DNA of 61,688 bases from a virus, in the IMG/VR virus record IMGVR_UViG_3300042520_002382, positions 1-61,688 of that record; one strand, 5' to 3'. Below the pieces are notes generated by a model, which saw only the letters and a list, made by a program, of their open reading frames with translations, did not search any database and was not told the origin of the DNA. The translations under genes were made by a program, and so were the position numbers. Positions 8,556 through 16,913 of the stretch are shown one piece after another. The number at the start of each line of letters is the position of its first letter. The first letter of the stretch is position 1.

Positions 8556-8767
8556 CCACCCTCCCGGCACACATTCGCCGCTGCCCTGGAGACGGCAGCC
8601 TTGAGGATGGCGAATGGCACTGGCGCGATGGGTGCGACGACTGCCTGCGACGAACCGCTCCAGGTGGCCGGCGAGGGATGGAGCCGCCGCCGATCATCGC
8701 TTTCGAGTGTGAGTACCGCATTGGGCCGGGTGACGAGCGCTTGCCCCTGCACCCGCCCCAACCCTGA
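8552..8767 (+). CDS. Small Cys-containing protein, paralogue of 24831-25040
   Basis: 71 residues, GTG start overlapping the sigma-like stop (GTGA). It shares RCPGDGSLEDGEWHWRDGCD and the following DC-RRT-PG and PPPI-FECE-R blocks with the minus-strand gene at 24831. Three or four conserved cysteines suggest metal binding. Two copies, one per transcription unit, hint at a useful but unknown role. Confidence 0.6.
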   Translation: MTTLPAHIRRCPGDGSLEDGEWHWRDGCDDCLRRTAPGGRRGMEPPPIIAFECEYRIGPGDERLPLHPPQP

Positions 8768-8780
8768 CCCCAGCCAGAGC

Positions 8781-8789
8781 GGGAAAACT
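8781..8789 (+). promoter_or_regulatory. Late-promoter-like motif GGGAAAACT (copy 1)
   Basis: Exact GGGAAAACT, followed by GCTCCCAG; 23 nt before the GTG of the portal gene. First of 16 identical plus-strand copies. Confidence 0.7.
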
Positions 8790-8812
8790 GCTCCCAGAAG
8801 GCATAGGCAGCG

Positions 8813-10351
8813 GTGCAGCAGCAGCAGATCAGCCATCCGACGACCAAGGGCGATCTGCCTTCGTTCCATCACCCCAGCCTGCGCGAGGTGCTGGGCGACC
8901 TTGATCTGGTTGCTGACTGCTGGGATTTGCTGCGGGGTGAGGCGAAAAAGCGGCACCTCCTGAAGGAGGCCGGCGAGCCCATGGCGGCCTACAAGGCCCG
9001 CGTGCAGCGCAGCTCCTACCCATCCTTCTTCCGTGATGGTGTCTCCGCCTTCGCTGGGGTGCTCAGCCGCTACGAGCTTCGCGGCGTGCAGCGGGGTCTC
9101 CTGGACGCTCGGGGGGACGTGGACGGCGAAGGCAACAGCCTCAAGGCATGGGGTTTATCAACCGATGCCATTGCGCTCCGTGATGGCGGCTGCCTACTGA
9201 TGGCCGACATGCCGCCGGACGCCGCCGATAGCCGCGCCGCCGAGCGAGCCCAGGGCCGCCGGCCCACGTTCTCCATGGCCGAGCGCCGCAACGTCCTCAA
9301 CTGGAGGCTCGCCAAGATTGGGGGCCGCCGCGTGCCGATTGCGGTCACGGTTTTGGAGTGGCACGAGGTTGAAGACGGGGACTACGGCCTCAAGATGGAG
9401 CCCCGTTACCGGGTGATGCAGGGCGGCCAGTGGCGGCTGCTAAAGATCACGGGTGACAGCGGCAAGGGCGCCACAGCCCGATTCAACCTGGAGGTGGCCA
9501 CCGATGAAGACGGGCGCCCGCAGAAGGGCACATTCCGGGGCCCCCGCGGCGAGCCGCTGGAGCGCCCCCCGGTGGTCTGGTACGGCCCCACCGCTCGCAG
9601 CGGCTTTGGGCAGGGCGGGCTGCCGCTGCTGAGCCTGGCGAACCTCACCCTCGATTGGTTCCGCGAATACTCCGACCTGAAGGAGCTGCTCCATCGCTGC
9701 GCCCTGCCGGTGGCCGTGGTGAAGGGCCGCCGGATGACCGGGCCCAACGGTGAGGTGCTGCCGCTGATGCTGGGGCCCAACTCCGTGGTGGAGTTCCCGG
9801 ATGGCACGGGCGATCTGGGCTTCGCCGAGCCAACCGGCAGCAGCCTGGACAAGCATTTGCAGCACCTGGAGGGGATCGAGAAGCTGATCGATCGCAGCAC
9901 CCTGTCGTTCCTGTTCTCCGGTGGTGGTGAGCGCACCGCCACGCAAGCCGAGCTGGAGAGCGCCCAACTGCAGGCCAGCATCACGGCCATGGCCGAGGCC
10001 AAAAGCTCCGCATGGGAGAGCCTGTTCCAAATCTGGGGCGCGTTCACCGGGGAGTTCCCCGAGCGTGACGCCGGTATCGATCTACTGCCAGGGGTCACCG
10101 ACAAGCCCGTGGACGATGCCCTGATCACCCTCGCCGGCAACCTTTACGACAAGGGCCTCCTCCTGCGCGAGACCGTCACGCACCTGGCCCAGAAGCGGGG
10201 CATGCTCCGGCCTGGCGCCGATGCCGACAAAGAGGCCGAGCTGCTGGCCGCCGAGGATGCCCGGCAGCAGGAGCTGATGAACCCGCCGGCGCCGGGGGTG
10301 AACGACCTGGCTGGAGGCGGCGTGGATGCGCAGGGGCTGCCCCTGATCTGA
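8813..10351 (+). CDS. Portal protein (DUF4055-like)
   Basis: 512 residues, GTG start 23 nt after motif copy 1. It forms the dodecameric ring at the capsid vertex to which terminase and the neck attach. The N-terminal pattern (Y..R..R..YPSFFRDGVSAFAGVLSR) and a long helical C-terminal region with AELESAQLQASITAMAEAKS look like the DUF4055 portal family as I remember it. Size and position between terminase and the MuF-type head gene fit. The C-terminal 40 residues are acidic and then Gly/Pro-rich. Confidence 0.78.
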   Translation: MQQQQISHPTTKGDLPSFHHPSLREVLGDLDLVADCWDLLRGEAKKRHLLKEAGEPMAAYKARVQRSSYPSFFRDGVSAFAGVLSRYELRGVQRGLLDARGDVDGEGNSLKAWGLSTDAIALRDGGCLLMADMPPDAADSRAAERAQGRRPTFSMAERRNVLNWRLAKIGGRRVPIAVTVLEWHEVEDGDYGLKMEPRYRVMQGGQWRLLKITGDSGKGATARFNLEVATDEDGRPQKGTFRGPRGEPLERPPVVWYGPTARSGFGQGGLPLLSLANLTLDWFREYSDLKELLHRCALPVAVVKGRRMTGPNGEVLPLMLGPNSVVEFPDGTGDLGFAEPTGSSLDKHLQHLEGIEKLIDRSTLSFLFSGGGERTATQAELESAQLQASITAMAEAKSSAWESLFQIWGAFTGEFPERDAGIDLLPGVTDKPVDDALITLAGNLYDKGLLLRETVTHLAQKRGMLRPGADADKEAELLAAEDARQQELMNPPAPGVNDLAGGGVDAQGLPLI

Positions 10352-10352
10352 C

Positions 10353-10361
10353 GGGAAAACT
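10353..10361 (+). promoter_or_regulatory. Late-promoter-like motif GGGAAAACT (copy 2)
   Basis: Exact motif two bases after the portal stop, followed by GCTGCAG; 21 nt before the ATG at 10383. No Shine-Dalgarno sequence lies between. Confidence 0.75.
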
Positions 10362-10382
10362 GCTGCAGAGACTGCCGTAGCC

Positions 10383-12008
10383 ATGCCCCGAGGAACCCGC
10401 CGAACGTCCTACGTGCGGGACAACCGCGGACGTTTCGCGAGCACCCCAGGCGGCGGTGCCCCGAAGCGGCCACCAGCCAAGCGGGTCAGCCGCGGCACCA
10501 ATCGCCTGACGCGGGACAACTCGGGCCGCATCACCAGTGTGGGCGGCAATGGCGCCACAGCCCGCGGGGGACGGCTGCGCACCGGGGCGGGGAACCTCAG
10601 GGCCAGGCAGACCATGGCGGTTCTATCCAATGGCCGCATGGCCAGTGTGCCCAAAGGCACCATCGGCCGCACCAGGAAGCAGCGGGAGATCACCATGATC
10701 GATCGCCCTACGAGCCAGCGGCAGGCCTACAACGAGGGCCGGGCCAAGCAGATGGCCGCGATAGCAGCACGCAAGGCGCCCAAGGCTTCGGCGCCGGGCC
10801 GGATTAAGGCAGGCAGGCAGGAAAGTGCCATCCGCAATACGACTGGCCAGAGCAAGACGCTCAACAAGTTCAATAGCAGGCCGGTTGGGACAAAGGTTAT
10901 AGGGCGCGGCGGTAAGTTAGTGCCAAGCCCTACCCGTGTTCCCCTTAGGGTTGCCGGCCCTGGCTCCAAAGGTAGCGACCGGGCTTTTGGGCGAACGGTC
11001 ACCAAGGCGGCGCGGGTTCGGGCCGCTTCGGCGGGGCGGAAGGCGGGGGCGACCGCGGCTAAGAAGCCTGTCGGGTGGATGCAATCACCAGAGGCACGGA
11101 AGGATCGGGTGCAGCAGGCGGCAGATCGAAAGGGCTACGCCAAAAAGTTACGCACACTACCTAAAGATGCCAGGCGAGCCATGCAAGTTGAGCGACTGGC
11201 GCGTAGGCAAAAAGGTATTGTCGTTGCGGGAAGCACGGCAAGTCAACTAACCAATATCGCAGAAGCCAGGGTGCGGCTTATTGGCAATGTAGGCAAGCGC
11301 AAGGACAAATTAACGCCCGGTCAAATTGGCGCGATGGCTCGCACGATGAGCGAATCGGCAAGGCGCTTGAAGGTCGGCATGGCCACGGGCCGCAGGGGGC
11401 GGATGAGGTACAACCCCAACGCCTTGCAGATCGCAACTGGCACCGCCGCCAGAAAGATCCGCGGGGCTCGCATTGGAGGGGTGGCGCGGAAGGGCAAGGC
11501 CACGCCGTCCAAGCCCGCCGCGCCAAAGCGCGTCACGGCGGCTCGCCCTGCCGGCGCCATCGCAAAAACAACTCGTGCAGGGCTGAAACTTGGCAAAAAT
11601 GCTGATGGCAAGTTTGCATGGTTCTCTCGTGATGGCAAGCAGCGAACCGGCGCATATAAGACAAAAAGGGAAGCGCAAAAAAGTCCAGAGATTGAAGGAA
11701 AAGAGCAGGCTGCAAGGTTCAAGGTACGAGCCAAAAGCAGCACAAAAGCTAAAATGGACCAGAAAGACTATCAAAATGCGGACAGCAAATGGGGGAAGCT
11801 TAGCGTTAGCCAGATAGAAAAAATGATTCAACGCGACACGGCGGCGGCAAGGTCGTTACAGAATAATCGCGAGTTTACGGGTAACAACACAAGAAGGTAT
11901 GGGCCCGCAATGGCCAATCAAGGCGCCAGGGAGGCGCTTGAGTCCGCAAGGCAGGCTGGCCGATACCTCTCAGAGCGCAGGGTGCGCAAACCCCGCCGCA
12001 AGCCCTGA
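10383..12008 (+). CDS. Basic GRFAS-family protein 1
   Basis: 541 residues, extremely rich in Arg, Lys, Ala and Gly. Box 1 near the N-terminus is RRTSYVRDNRGRFASTPGGG; box 2 (about residues 40-65) is NRLTRDNSGRITSVG plus GATARGGRLRT. Both recur in the genes at 13170, 14241 and 27069, and box 1 also at 18366. After about residue 380 comes the family's ARPAGAIAK-type spacer, then a distinct C-terminal part (DGKFAWFSRDGKQ) with lower GC. It ends KPRRKP like the protein at 18366. Located between portal and MuF-type head protein. It could be a packaged DNA-binding protein or an injected effector; this is inference. Confidence 0.7.
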   Translation: MPRGTRRTSYVRDNRGRFASTPGGGAPKRPPAKRVSRGTNRLTRDNSGRITSVGGNGATARGGRLRTGAGNLRARQTMAVLSNGRMASVPKGTIGRTRKQREITMIDRPTSQRQAYNEGRAKQMAAIAARKAPKASAPGRIKAGRQESAIRNTTGQSKTLNKFNSRPVGTKVIGRGGKLVPSPTRVPLRVAGPGSKGSDRAFGRTVTKAARVRAASAGRKAGATAAKKPVGWMQSPEARKDRVQQAADRKGYAKKLRTLPKDARRAMQVERLARRQKGIVVAGSTASQLTNIAEARVRLIGNVGKRKDKLTPGQIGAMARTMSESARRLKVGMATGRRGRMRYNPNALQIATGTAARKIRGARIGGVARKGKATPSKPAAPKRVTAARPAGAIAKTTRAGLKLGKNADGKFAWFSRDGKQRTGAYKTKREAQKSPEIEGKEQAARFKVRAKSSTKAKMDQKDYQNADSKWGKLSVSQIEKMIQRDTAAARSLQNNREFTGNNTRRYGPAMANQGAREALESARQAGRYLSERRVRKPRRKP

Positions 12009-12010
12009 CC

Positions 12011-13102
12011 ATGCCCCCCCCCGTCACCATCGGCGACCAACAGCTCCAGCTCGCAGACGACTACGCCGCCGCCCTGGACACCCTGGCCGATCGCTCGGTC
12101 AGCAACACGCAGGCGGCCCTGCGCCGGTCTCTGGCCCGCACCCTGCGGGATCTGCGCCGGTACTACGGGCAGTTCGTGGACCCCAGCCTTCCTGACCAGC
12201 AGAGCGCCGATGGCGTGACGCGCCGGCCGGGGTCGTACTCGATCGCCGATGGCTCCGCCAAATTCCGCAAGCTCCTGGAGCTCGCCCAAGCCTTCGCGTC
12301 GGATCGGGAGCTCCAGTGGCTGCAGAACCGCTACCGCGAGGACTTCGCCGAAGCGGTGGCCCTCGGCGGCGACCTGGGGCAGCAGCTCGCGCAGACCGCC
12401 AACCCTGACGCCACGGCGCAGAGCACGTTCGTGGGCGCCAGCAGGGCCGCAGTGGAGGCCGCCGCCAACACCGCCAGCGCCTACATCCGAGGCGAGGTGG
12501 AGAGCTTCCGCGACAACATCGCCCGGATCGTCACCGATGGCATCGGCCGCGGGAAGGGGCCCCGCGTGCTGGAGCGGGAGATCAGGACGGCGCTGCAGGG
12601 GGCCCGCGATCCGCAGGGGCTGAACAATCGGCTGGGCCTGGAGCAGCGGGCTGAGCTGATCGCCCGCAGTGAGCTGGCCAACGCCTATGTGGGGGCCCAG
12701 AAGGCAGCAGCCGCCCGCAACGGGTTCGGCTATGCCCGGTGGATCGCCACCAAGGACGAGCGGACGTGCGCCGTTTGCGCCTCGCGCCATGGCCGGATCT
12801 ACCGGCTTGATGAGATCGTGGCGCCGGGGCATCCTCGCTGCCGATGCAGCCTTTCCCCCGTGGCCACCGAAGCCGTGGAAGAGGCCGATCCCGCCCTCAG
12901 GGCCACCCTGTTGCGGGAAGATTACTGGGAGCGCTCGCGCAAGGCCGTGGCCGAGGAGTTTGCCGCCGCCAAGGGTGGAGCCGATAAGGGCTGGCCCTTC
13001 GCCCGTGCCTCCCAGGTGCTGGAGGAGGCCGTGCGCAAGCCCTCCCCCAGCGAGCGGCGGCAGTATCCCGACATTGAACGGGCGCCGGTGCCGGTGGCCT
13101 AA
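12011..13102 (+). CDS. MuF-like minor head protein
   Basis: 363 residues, starting two bases after the previous stop. The Phage Mu F-like domain is seen at about residues 215-285: RAELIARSELANAYVGAQ, then the metal-binding block DERTCAVCASRHG (first Cys at 253) and APGHPRCRCSLSPV. Such proteins sit beside the portal and aid head assembly, and often carry or travel with effector domains. Here it is embedded among the basic GRFAS proteins, which supports a head-associated role for them. Confidence 0.85.
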   Translation: MPPPVTIGDQQLQLADDYAAALDTLADRSVSNTQAALRRSLARTLRDLRRYYGQFVDPSLPDQQSADGVTRRPGSYSIADGSAKFRKLLELAQAFASDRELQWLQNRYREDFAEAVALGGDLGQQLAQTANPDATAQSTFVGASRAAVEAAANTASAYIRGEVESFRDNIARIVTDGIGRGKGPRVLEREIRTALQGARDPQGLNNRLGLEQRAELIARSELANAYVGAQKAAAARNGFGYARWIATKDERTCAVCASRHGRIYRLDEIVAPGHPRCRCSLSPVATEAVEEADPALRATLLREDYWERSRKAVAEEFAAAKGGADKGWPFARASQVLEEAVRKPSPSERRQYPDIERAPVPVA

Positions 13103-13139
13103 GGCGTCTCGCCCGTCCCGTTACTGGGATCCCGGCTAC

Positions 13140-13148
13140 GGGAAAACT
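13140..13148 (+). promoter_or_regulatory. Late-promoter-like motif GGGAAAACT (copy 3)
   Basis: Exact motif followed by GCAGCAGTAG; 21 nt before the GTG at 13170. The spacing decides the start of the next gene, whose frame is open much further upstream. Confidence 0.72.
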
Positions 13149-13169
13149 GCAGCAGTAGCAGCGGTTCCA

Positions 13170-14210
13170 GTGGCGGGCGGTAGCAGGGGCAGGCGGACCT
13201 ACGCCAGGGACGACCGGGGGCGCTTCGCGAGCACCGGCACCGCTCGATCCCGTCCCGCCCCCAAGAAGGCGGCCACCAGTGGCCCGAACCGCCTCACCCG
13301 CGGCAACTCCGGCCGGATCGTTGGCGTCGGCAAGAACGGGGCGACCGCACGAGGGGGGAGGCTCCGCACTGCAGCGGGGAATCAGCGGGCAACGCAGACC
13401 GCCCGGCTTGCCCGTATGGGCGGCACCATCGCCAAGCCGAAGGGCCTCAAGCCCGGCACCCTCACGGCCAAGGCCAAGGCCAAGCCCACCAAGCCCGCCA
13501 CCCCTCGGGGCCCCGCCAGCAGCCGCCTCATGCCTGGGGAGTTGATGAACGCGGTGGCGCGGCCGGTGAACACGATGGCGAAGCCGAGGAAAGGGCGGAA
13601 TCCGTATCAGGCTGGCATTGCAAACATGGAGTACCAAGTATCAGCCACGAATGACGACAAAAAGGCTCGACTCGCCAACGCGCAAGCGACTAAGGCAATG
13701 TTTGAAGGTCAAGGGCTATCCGTGAAATACAACAGCGGTCGCGGCAGTAGTACGGTTGCGAGTTACAACCCTGCCACAAAGCAAATGACCATCAATAGGT
13801 CGCATACCAGTTGGGTAAATCCTGCTGCGGCTGCAATTAAAGAGCGCAGGAGAGGGGCGAAATCAAGCTCTGCGCCTATGCACACCTTTTTCCATGAAAT
13901 GGGCCACGCAAGGGACAAGAATCTTTTGTCTCGATCTACGCCGTTTGGTCAGTTCTGGGTGCTGGCCACGCAGAAAGGGCCAAGCCAAGAAGCCAGGGCG
14001 GCAAGGGGCAATCAGATGGAACGGCTTGCCCGTCGCGTCAGCCGCTACGCCACTACCAACCCCTCCGAGTTCATCGCCGAAACCTACGCCGGCCTCAAAA
14101 CCGGCCGCCGCTACGACTTCCAGGTGATGCGTGCCTACCGCGAGGCCATGGGCCTCTCGCCGACCCCTGCCGCCCGCCGCCGCAGCCGCCTCAGAAGATC
14201 CAAGCCCTGA
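13170..14210 (+). CDS. Basic GRFAS-family protein 2 with HExxH metalloprotease motif
   Basis: 346 residues. The GTG start was chosen because it lies 21 nt after motif copy 3 and yields box 1 (RRTYARDDRGRFASTG) at the usual N-terminal place; box 2 and a TIAKPKGLKPGTL spacer follow by residue 97. The C-terminal half is less basic and has FFHEMGHARDK (His at 242, 246; catalytic Glu 243) and, about 60 residues on, NPSEFIAE (Glu 300/304), the layout of a zinc peptidase of the gluzincin type. A secreted or virion-delivered protease is plausible. GC drops over 13610-13900, suggesting an acquired domain. Confidence 0.72.
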   Translation: MAGGSRGRRTYARDDRGRFASTGTARSRPAPKKAATSGPNRLTRGNSGRIVGVGKNGATARGGRLRTAAGNQRATQTARLARMGGTIAKPKGLKPGTLTAKAKAKPTKPATPRGPASSRLMPGELMNAVARPVNTMAKPRKGRNPYQAGIANMEYQVSATNDDKKARLANAQATKAMFEGQGLSVKYNSGRGSSTVASYNPATKQMTINRSHTSWVNPAAAAIKERRRGAKSSSAPMHTFFHEMGHARDKNLLSRSTPFGQFWVLATQKGPSQEARAARGNQMERLARRVSRYATTNPSEFIAETYAGLKTGRRYDFQVMRAYREAMGLSPTPAARRRSRLRRSKP

Positions 14211-14211
14211 C

Positions 14212-14220
14212 GGGAAAACT
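14212..14220 (+). promoter_or_regulatory. Late-promoter-like motif GGGAAAACT (copy 4)
   Basis: Exact motif one base after the previous stop; 20 nt before the ATG at 14241. The downstream GCAG element is degenerate here (GGGATAGCA). Confidence 0.72.
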
Positions 14221-14240
14221 GGGATAGCACCGTCAGCGCC

Positions 14241-15542
14241 ATGGCCCGAAGATCCGCCCGCCGCACCTATGTCCGTGATGGCCGGGGCCGCTTTGCCTCA
14301 ACTGGCACCACCACCGCCAAGGCCAAGCCCGCCGCCAGGCGAGCGCAGCGGGGCACGAACCGGATCACCAGGGACAACAGCGGCAAGATCACCGGCGTGG
14401 GCAAGAGCGGCGCCACAGCGAGGGGCGGTCGCATCAGGACCGCCGCCGGGAATCAGCGGGGGGCGGTGCTGGAGCGAGTGAAGAAGCGGCAGTCTCCTTC
14501 CGGGGCGATTAGGCGAACCGACATAAACAAGGCAAGGATTCACAACACGGTCAGCAAAATGGCTGAAAAGCGCAATAAGTCAGGCCTAAATAATCCTGTT
14601 CGCAAGATTGAAGATAATGCGGCGCGATTGAAGGCAGCGAGCAAGCGGATTGCAGGGCAGAATCGGGCCAAGCCAGCCGCTCCGGTCAAGCCAGCCAAGG
14701 CGCCACGGGCAGGCAAGGTGAAGGGCCCAAGCAAGGGCGAGCGAGTGTTGGCGCGGATTGCTCAAAACTTTGCCAGAGCATCCGCTGAGAGCCGCAGCAA
14801 GAAAGAGGAGCGCAAATTGGCGAGAACTGCCGCAGTCGCTGAGATGGCGCAAGGACGTGTTTCGCGACTGGCAGTAGGGAAGCGAGATCCAGCGCAGCAA
14901 TACACAAGGGCGGAGCTTTTGCCACAACTCAACAAGTCTCTCAAGCGGCCAATACCTAAGCGAGAAAGGAAGTCAACCCTTAATCCGGACTTCACGCGTG
15001 GACTCAGAGGTATTGCGCAAGGTGGAATGACGAAACTCAGGGCCGCTGCCAGAAAGCAGGGCAAGCTCACGGGTTCGCGGGCGCCCAAGCAACTTCGATC
15101 AGCCCGCACTGCCGGAACCGTCCGCAAACCCAAGGGCTACGCCCCTCCGAAGGCGGCACAGGCGAAAGTGCAGCCCCCAAAGCCCACGAGCAGGCGCATG
15201 CTCCGCATCAAAGCCTCTGGGCCGGCTGGCAAGTACAAGGGCGCATGGAACATGCCCGATTTCGCCAAGGGGCCCCGCTCCGCTGGCACCGTGCGGAGAC
15301 CCAAGGGCTACAGCCCTCCAAAACCTCAGGCGACAAGCATCAGCAGTTCGGTTCGCAATCGAGCAGCCTCAGCGCAGCGCCGCCGCCGCAACTCCATCCT
15401 TGACAGGACCAGGGGCACGATCGGCCGCAGGGGCCGCAACAGCAAGGAGAACCCCCGCATCCGAGCCGTAGACACCGGCATGCGGCAACTTGCCTTGGTC
15501 GGCAAGCCCAAGAAGCTCAAGCGCTACAAGCCCGTCAAGTAG
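14241..15542 (+). CDS. Basic GRFAS-family protein 3
   Basis: 433 residues. Box 1 RRTYVRDGRGRFASTG and box 2 NRITRDNSGKITGVG plus GATARGGRIRT lie within the first 75 residues. The middle (about 85-280) is a Lys/Arg/Ala-rich, probably helical stretch with lower GC. Two copies of the family spacer, AGTVRKPKGYAPPK near 290 and AGTVRRPKGYSPPK near 347, follow. No enzymatic motif seen. Strong positive charge suggests nucleic-acid binding. Confidence 0.65.
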   Translation: MARRSARRTYVRDGRGRFASTGTTTAKAKPAARRAQRGTNRITRDNSGKITGVGKSGATARGGRIRTAAGNQRGAVLERVKKRQSPSGAIRRTDINKARIHNTVSKMAEKRNKSGLNNPVRKIEDNAARLKAASKRIAGQNRAKPAAPVKPAKAPRAGKVKGPSKGERVLARIAQNFARASAESRSKKEERKLARTAAVAEMAQGRVSRLAVGKRDPAQQYTRAELLPQLNKSLKRPIPKRERKSTLNPDFTRGLRGIAQGGMTKLRAAARKQGKLTGSRAPKQLRSARTAGTVRKPKGYAPPKAAQAKVQPPKPTSRRMLRIKASGPAGKYKGAWNMPDFAKGPRSAGTVRRPKGYSPPKPQATSISSSVRNRAASAQRRRRNSILDRTRGTIGRRGRNSKENPRIRAVDTGMRQLALVGKPKKLKRYKPVK

Positions 15543-15582
15543 GCGCCAGGCACTGCCCCCCCCGCCCTGACGCCTTCCCGAG

Positions 15583-15651
15583 GTAACGCCTGCGTTACAG
15601 CTTGTGAAGTGGCCTGTCCAGACACGGGCGAGGAGTAACGGTTGCGTTACT
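15583..15651. promoter_or_regulatory. Two operator-like palindromes, GTAACGC-N2-GCGTTAC and AGTAACG-N4-CGTTACT
   Basis: Perfect inverted repeats at 15583-15598 and 15634-15651, centres 52 bp apart (about five helical turns). They lie in the 166-bp gap between a basic-protein gene and the small gene at 15709, the only such gap in this stretch without a GGGAAAACT motif. Two close copies with five-turn phasing suggest a dimeric regulator or looping. They could also be weak RNA hairpins. Confidence 0.5.
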
Positions 15652-15708
15652 GTGAGGTTTCAGGGGAGGGATCAGCTTCCCCGCCTCTCAACCAGCGAAC
15701 CCCCTTCC

Positions 15709-16038
15709 ATGTCCAAGATCCAATACGCCAAGACCCCAGCGACCGCCGCCGACTTCCACCAAGGCCCGCGGCCCGAATGGATGACCGCTCCATGGGCCGG
15801 GCGCCCACCGATCGAGCTTCACATCTGGCGCCCTGTGCCCCCGAGCCCCGCAACCCTCTACGAAACCCGCGCCTTCGCCCGCGACACGATCAAGGCCGCC
15901 CATGACGCGGGCTGGCACCGTGAGGCGTTTGCCTTGGGTGACCGCCTCTATGAGATCGGCTACCAGCCCACCCCCGAGGCCGCTGCCGCTGTTCAGAGCG
16001 CCGCCGAGTTCCTGGCGGATCGCTTGGCTAGAGCCTGA
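15709..16038 (+). CDS. Hypothetical protein
   Basis: 109 residues from the ATG at 15709; an in-frame upstream extension to 15604 would read through the palindromes and is rejected. It has MTAPWAGRPPIELHIWRP and a helical C-terminus. First of a set of small genes separated by hairpin repeats. Not recognised. Confidence 0.55.
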   Translation: MSKIQYAKTPATAADFHQGPRPEWMTAPWAGRPPIELHIWRPVPPSPATLYETRAFARDTIKAAHDAGWHREAFALGDRLYEIGYQPTPEAAAAVQSAAEFLADRLARA

Positions 16039-16039
16039 T

Positions 16040-16069
16040 CCCCACGGCCCGCCGGGAGCCCATCCCGGC
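16040..16069 (+). repeat. Intergenic hairpin repeat, copy 1
   Basis: CCCCACGGCCC followed by the perfect hairpin GCCGGGA-GCCCA-TCCCGGC (arms 16051-16057 and 16063-16069). Starts at the stop of the upstream gene. No U-tract, so it is not an obvious terminator. Confidence 0.7.
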
Positions 16070-16092
16070 CCCTCCCCTTCGCACCTCCTCCC

Positions 16093-16284
16093 ATGAAAGC
16101 CCGCGCCTACATCACAAAATCGAAGGCCGGCCACTACACCCTCACGGTCCGCGCCGCCTGCTACCGGGGCCTGTCCGTCCGGCGTGGCCTGATCGAATCC
16201 CTGGAGCAGGCCCGCGCCGCCTTACCTGCCCTGCTGCAAGAACTGGAGGCCGAGGCCACCCGCCTGGGCCTGACCCATGCCTGA
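16093..16284 (+). CDS. Small hypothetical protein
   Basis: 63 residues. Beta segment (YTLTVRAACYRGLSVRRG) and an amphipathic helix (SLEQARAALPALLQELEAEA). Flanked on both sides by copies of the hairpin repeat. Function unknown. Confidence 0.5.
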   Translation: MKARAYITKSKAGHYTLTVRAACYRGLSVRRGLIESLEQARAALPALLQELEAEATRLGLTHA

Positions 16285-16285
16285 T

Positions 16286-16316
16286 CCCCCACGGCCCGCC
16301 GGGAGCCCATCCCGGC
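16286..16316 (+). repeat. Intergenic hairpin repeat, copy 2
   Basis: Same element: arms GCCGGGA (16298-16304) and TCCCGGC (16310-16316), loop GCCCA, with the CCCCCACGGCCC lead-in right after the stop codon. Confidence 0.7.
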
Positions 16317-16341
16317 AACCCATCCCACCGCATCGCCTCCA

Positions 16342-16497
16342 ATGACCGCCCCCACCCCCGCACATTTGCTCCAAATCGAAGCTCAGATCAAAGCCATGGT
16401 TCGGCGCAAGTCCCGCGAAATGGACGAGCGCCTCGCACGCTGCGCCGCTGAGCTGGGTTACACGGCAACCGGCAATCCTGATTGCCCTTACGCCTGA
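16342..16497 (+). CDS. Small hypothetical protein
   Basis: 51 residues, MTAPTPAHLLQIEAQIKAMV, then a basic helix (RRKSREMDERLARCAAEL). Supported by its position between two hairpin repeats in the same arrangement as its neighbours. Function unknown. Confidence 0.45.
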   Translation: MTAPTPAHLLQIEAQIKAMVRRKSREMDERLARCAAELGYTATGNPDCPYA

Positions 16498-16528
16498 CCC
16501 CCACGGCCCGCCGGGAGCCTATCCCGGC
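16498..16528 (+). repeat. Intergenic hairpin repeat, copy 3
   Basis: Arms GCCGGGA (16510-16516) and TCCCGGC (16522-16528), loop GCCTA. One base differs from copies 1 and 2, and it falls in the loop, so the stem is conserved. Confidence 0.7.
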
Positions 16529-16553
16529 AAACCATTCCATCGCATCAACAGCC

Positions 16554-16913
16554 ATGCCTGCCACTGCCGTCTACCCCTGCCTTCGCTGCTGCGGAAACGG
16601 CCGAATCTCCGTCTACAGCAATGTCCTGGGGGGCGTTTGCTTCAAGTGTGGCGGCAGCGGCCTTCAGGCTCGCAAGCCATCCCCTCCCACAATTCAATGG
16701 GCCGTGTTCTTTCTGGACATCAGCACCGGCAAGCCGGCCCATGCCTACAACCAGACCGGCAAGACCGAGAAGTCTGCAATCGAAAAGGCCAGGGCCACCT
16801 ACGCCAAGGCCTCCGAGGCCTTCCGCCAGCGGTTCGACCCTGAGCAAGCCACCGCTTGCCACGTCTCCGAGATCAGCATCTGCCCCGAGACCGGGAAGAT
16901 CGTCCGCGCATGA
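16554..16913 (+). CDS. Zinc-finger protein, DnaJ-like CxxCxGxG repeats
   Basis: 119 residues from the ATG at 16554. The N-terminal 45 residues contain CLRCCGNGRIS and, after a spacer, GVCFKCGGSG, the two halves of a DnaJ-type zinc finger. The remainder is a helical domain with a short C-terminal beta segment (SEISICPETGKIVRA). It is followed by an ATGA overlap. Role unknown; possibly RNA or protein binding. Confidence 0.6.
   Translation: MPATAVYPCLRCCGNGRISVYSNVLGGVCFKCGGSGLQARKPSPPTIQWAVFFLDISTGKPAHAYNQTGKTEKSAIEKARATYAKASEAFRQRFDPEQATACHVSEISICPETGKIVRA

Noticed and set aside
12669-13169. Long N-terminal extension of basic protein 2
   Set aside because: It would overlap most of the MuF gene in another frame; the GTG at 13170 has the standard distance to motif copy 3 and gives the family's N-terminus.
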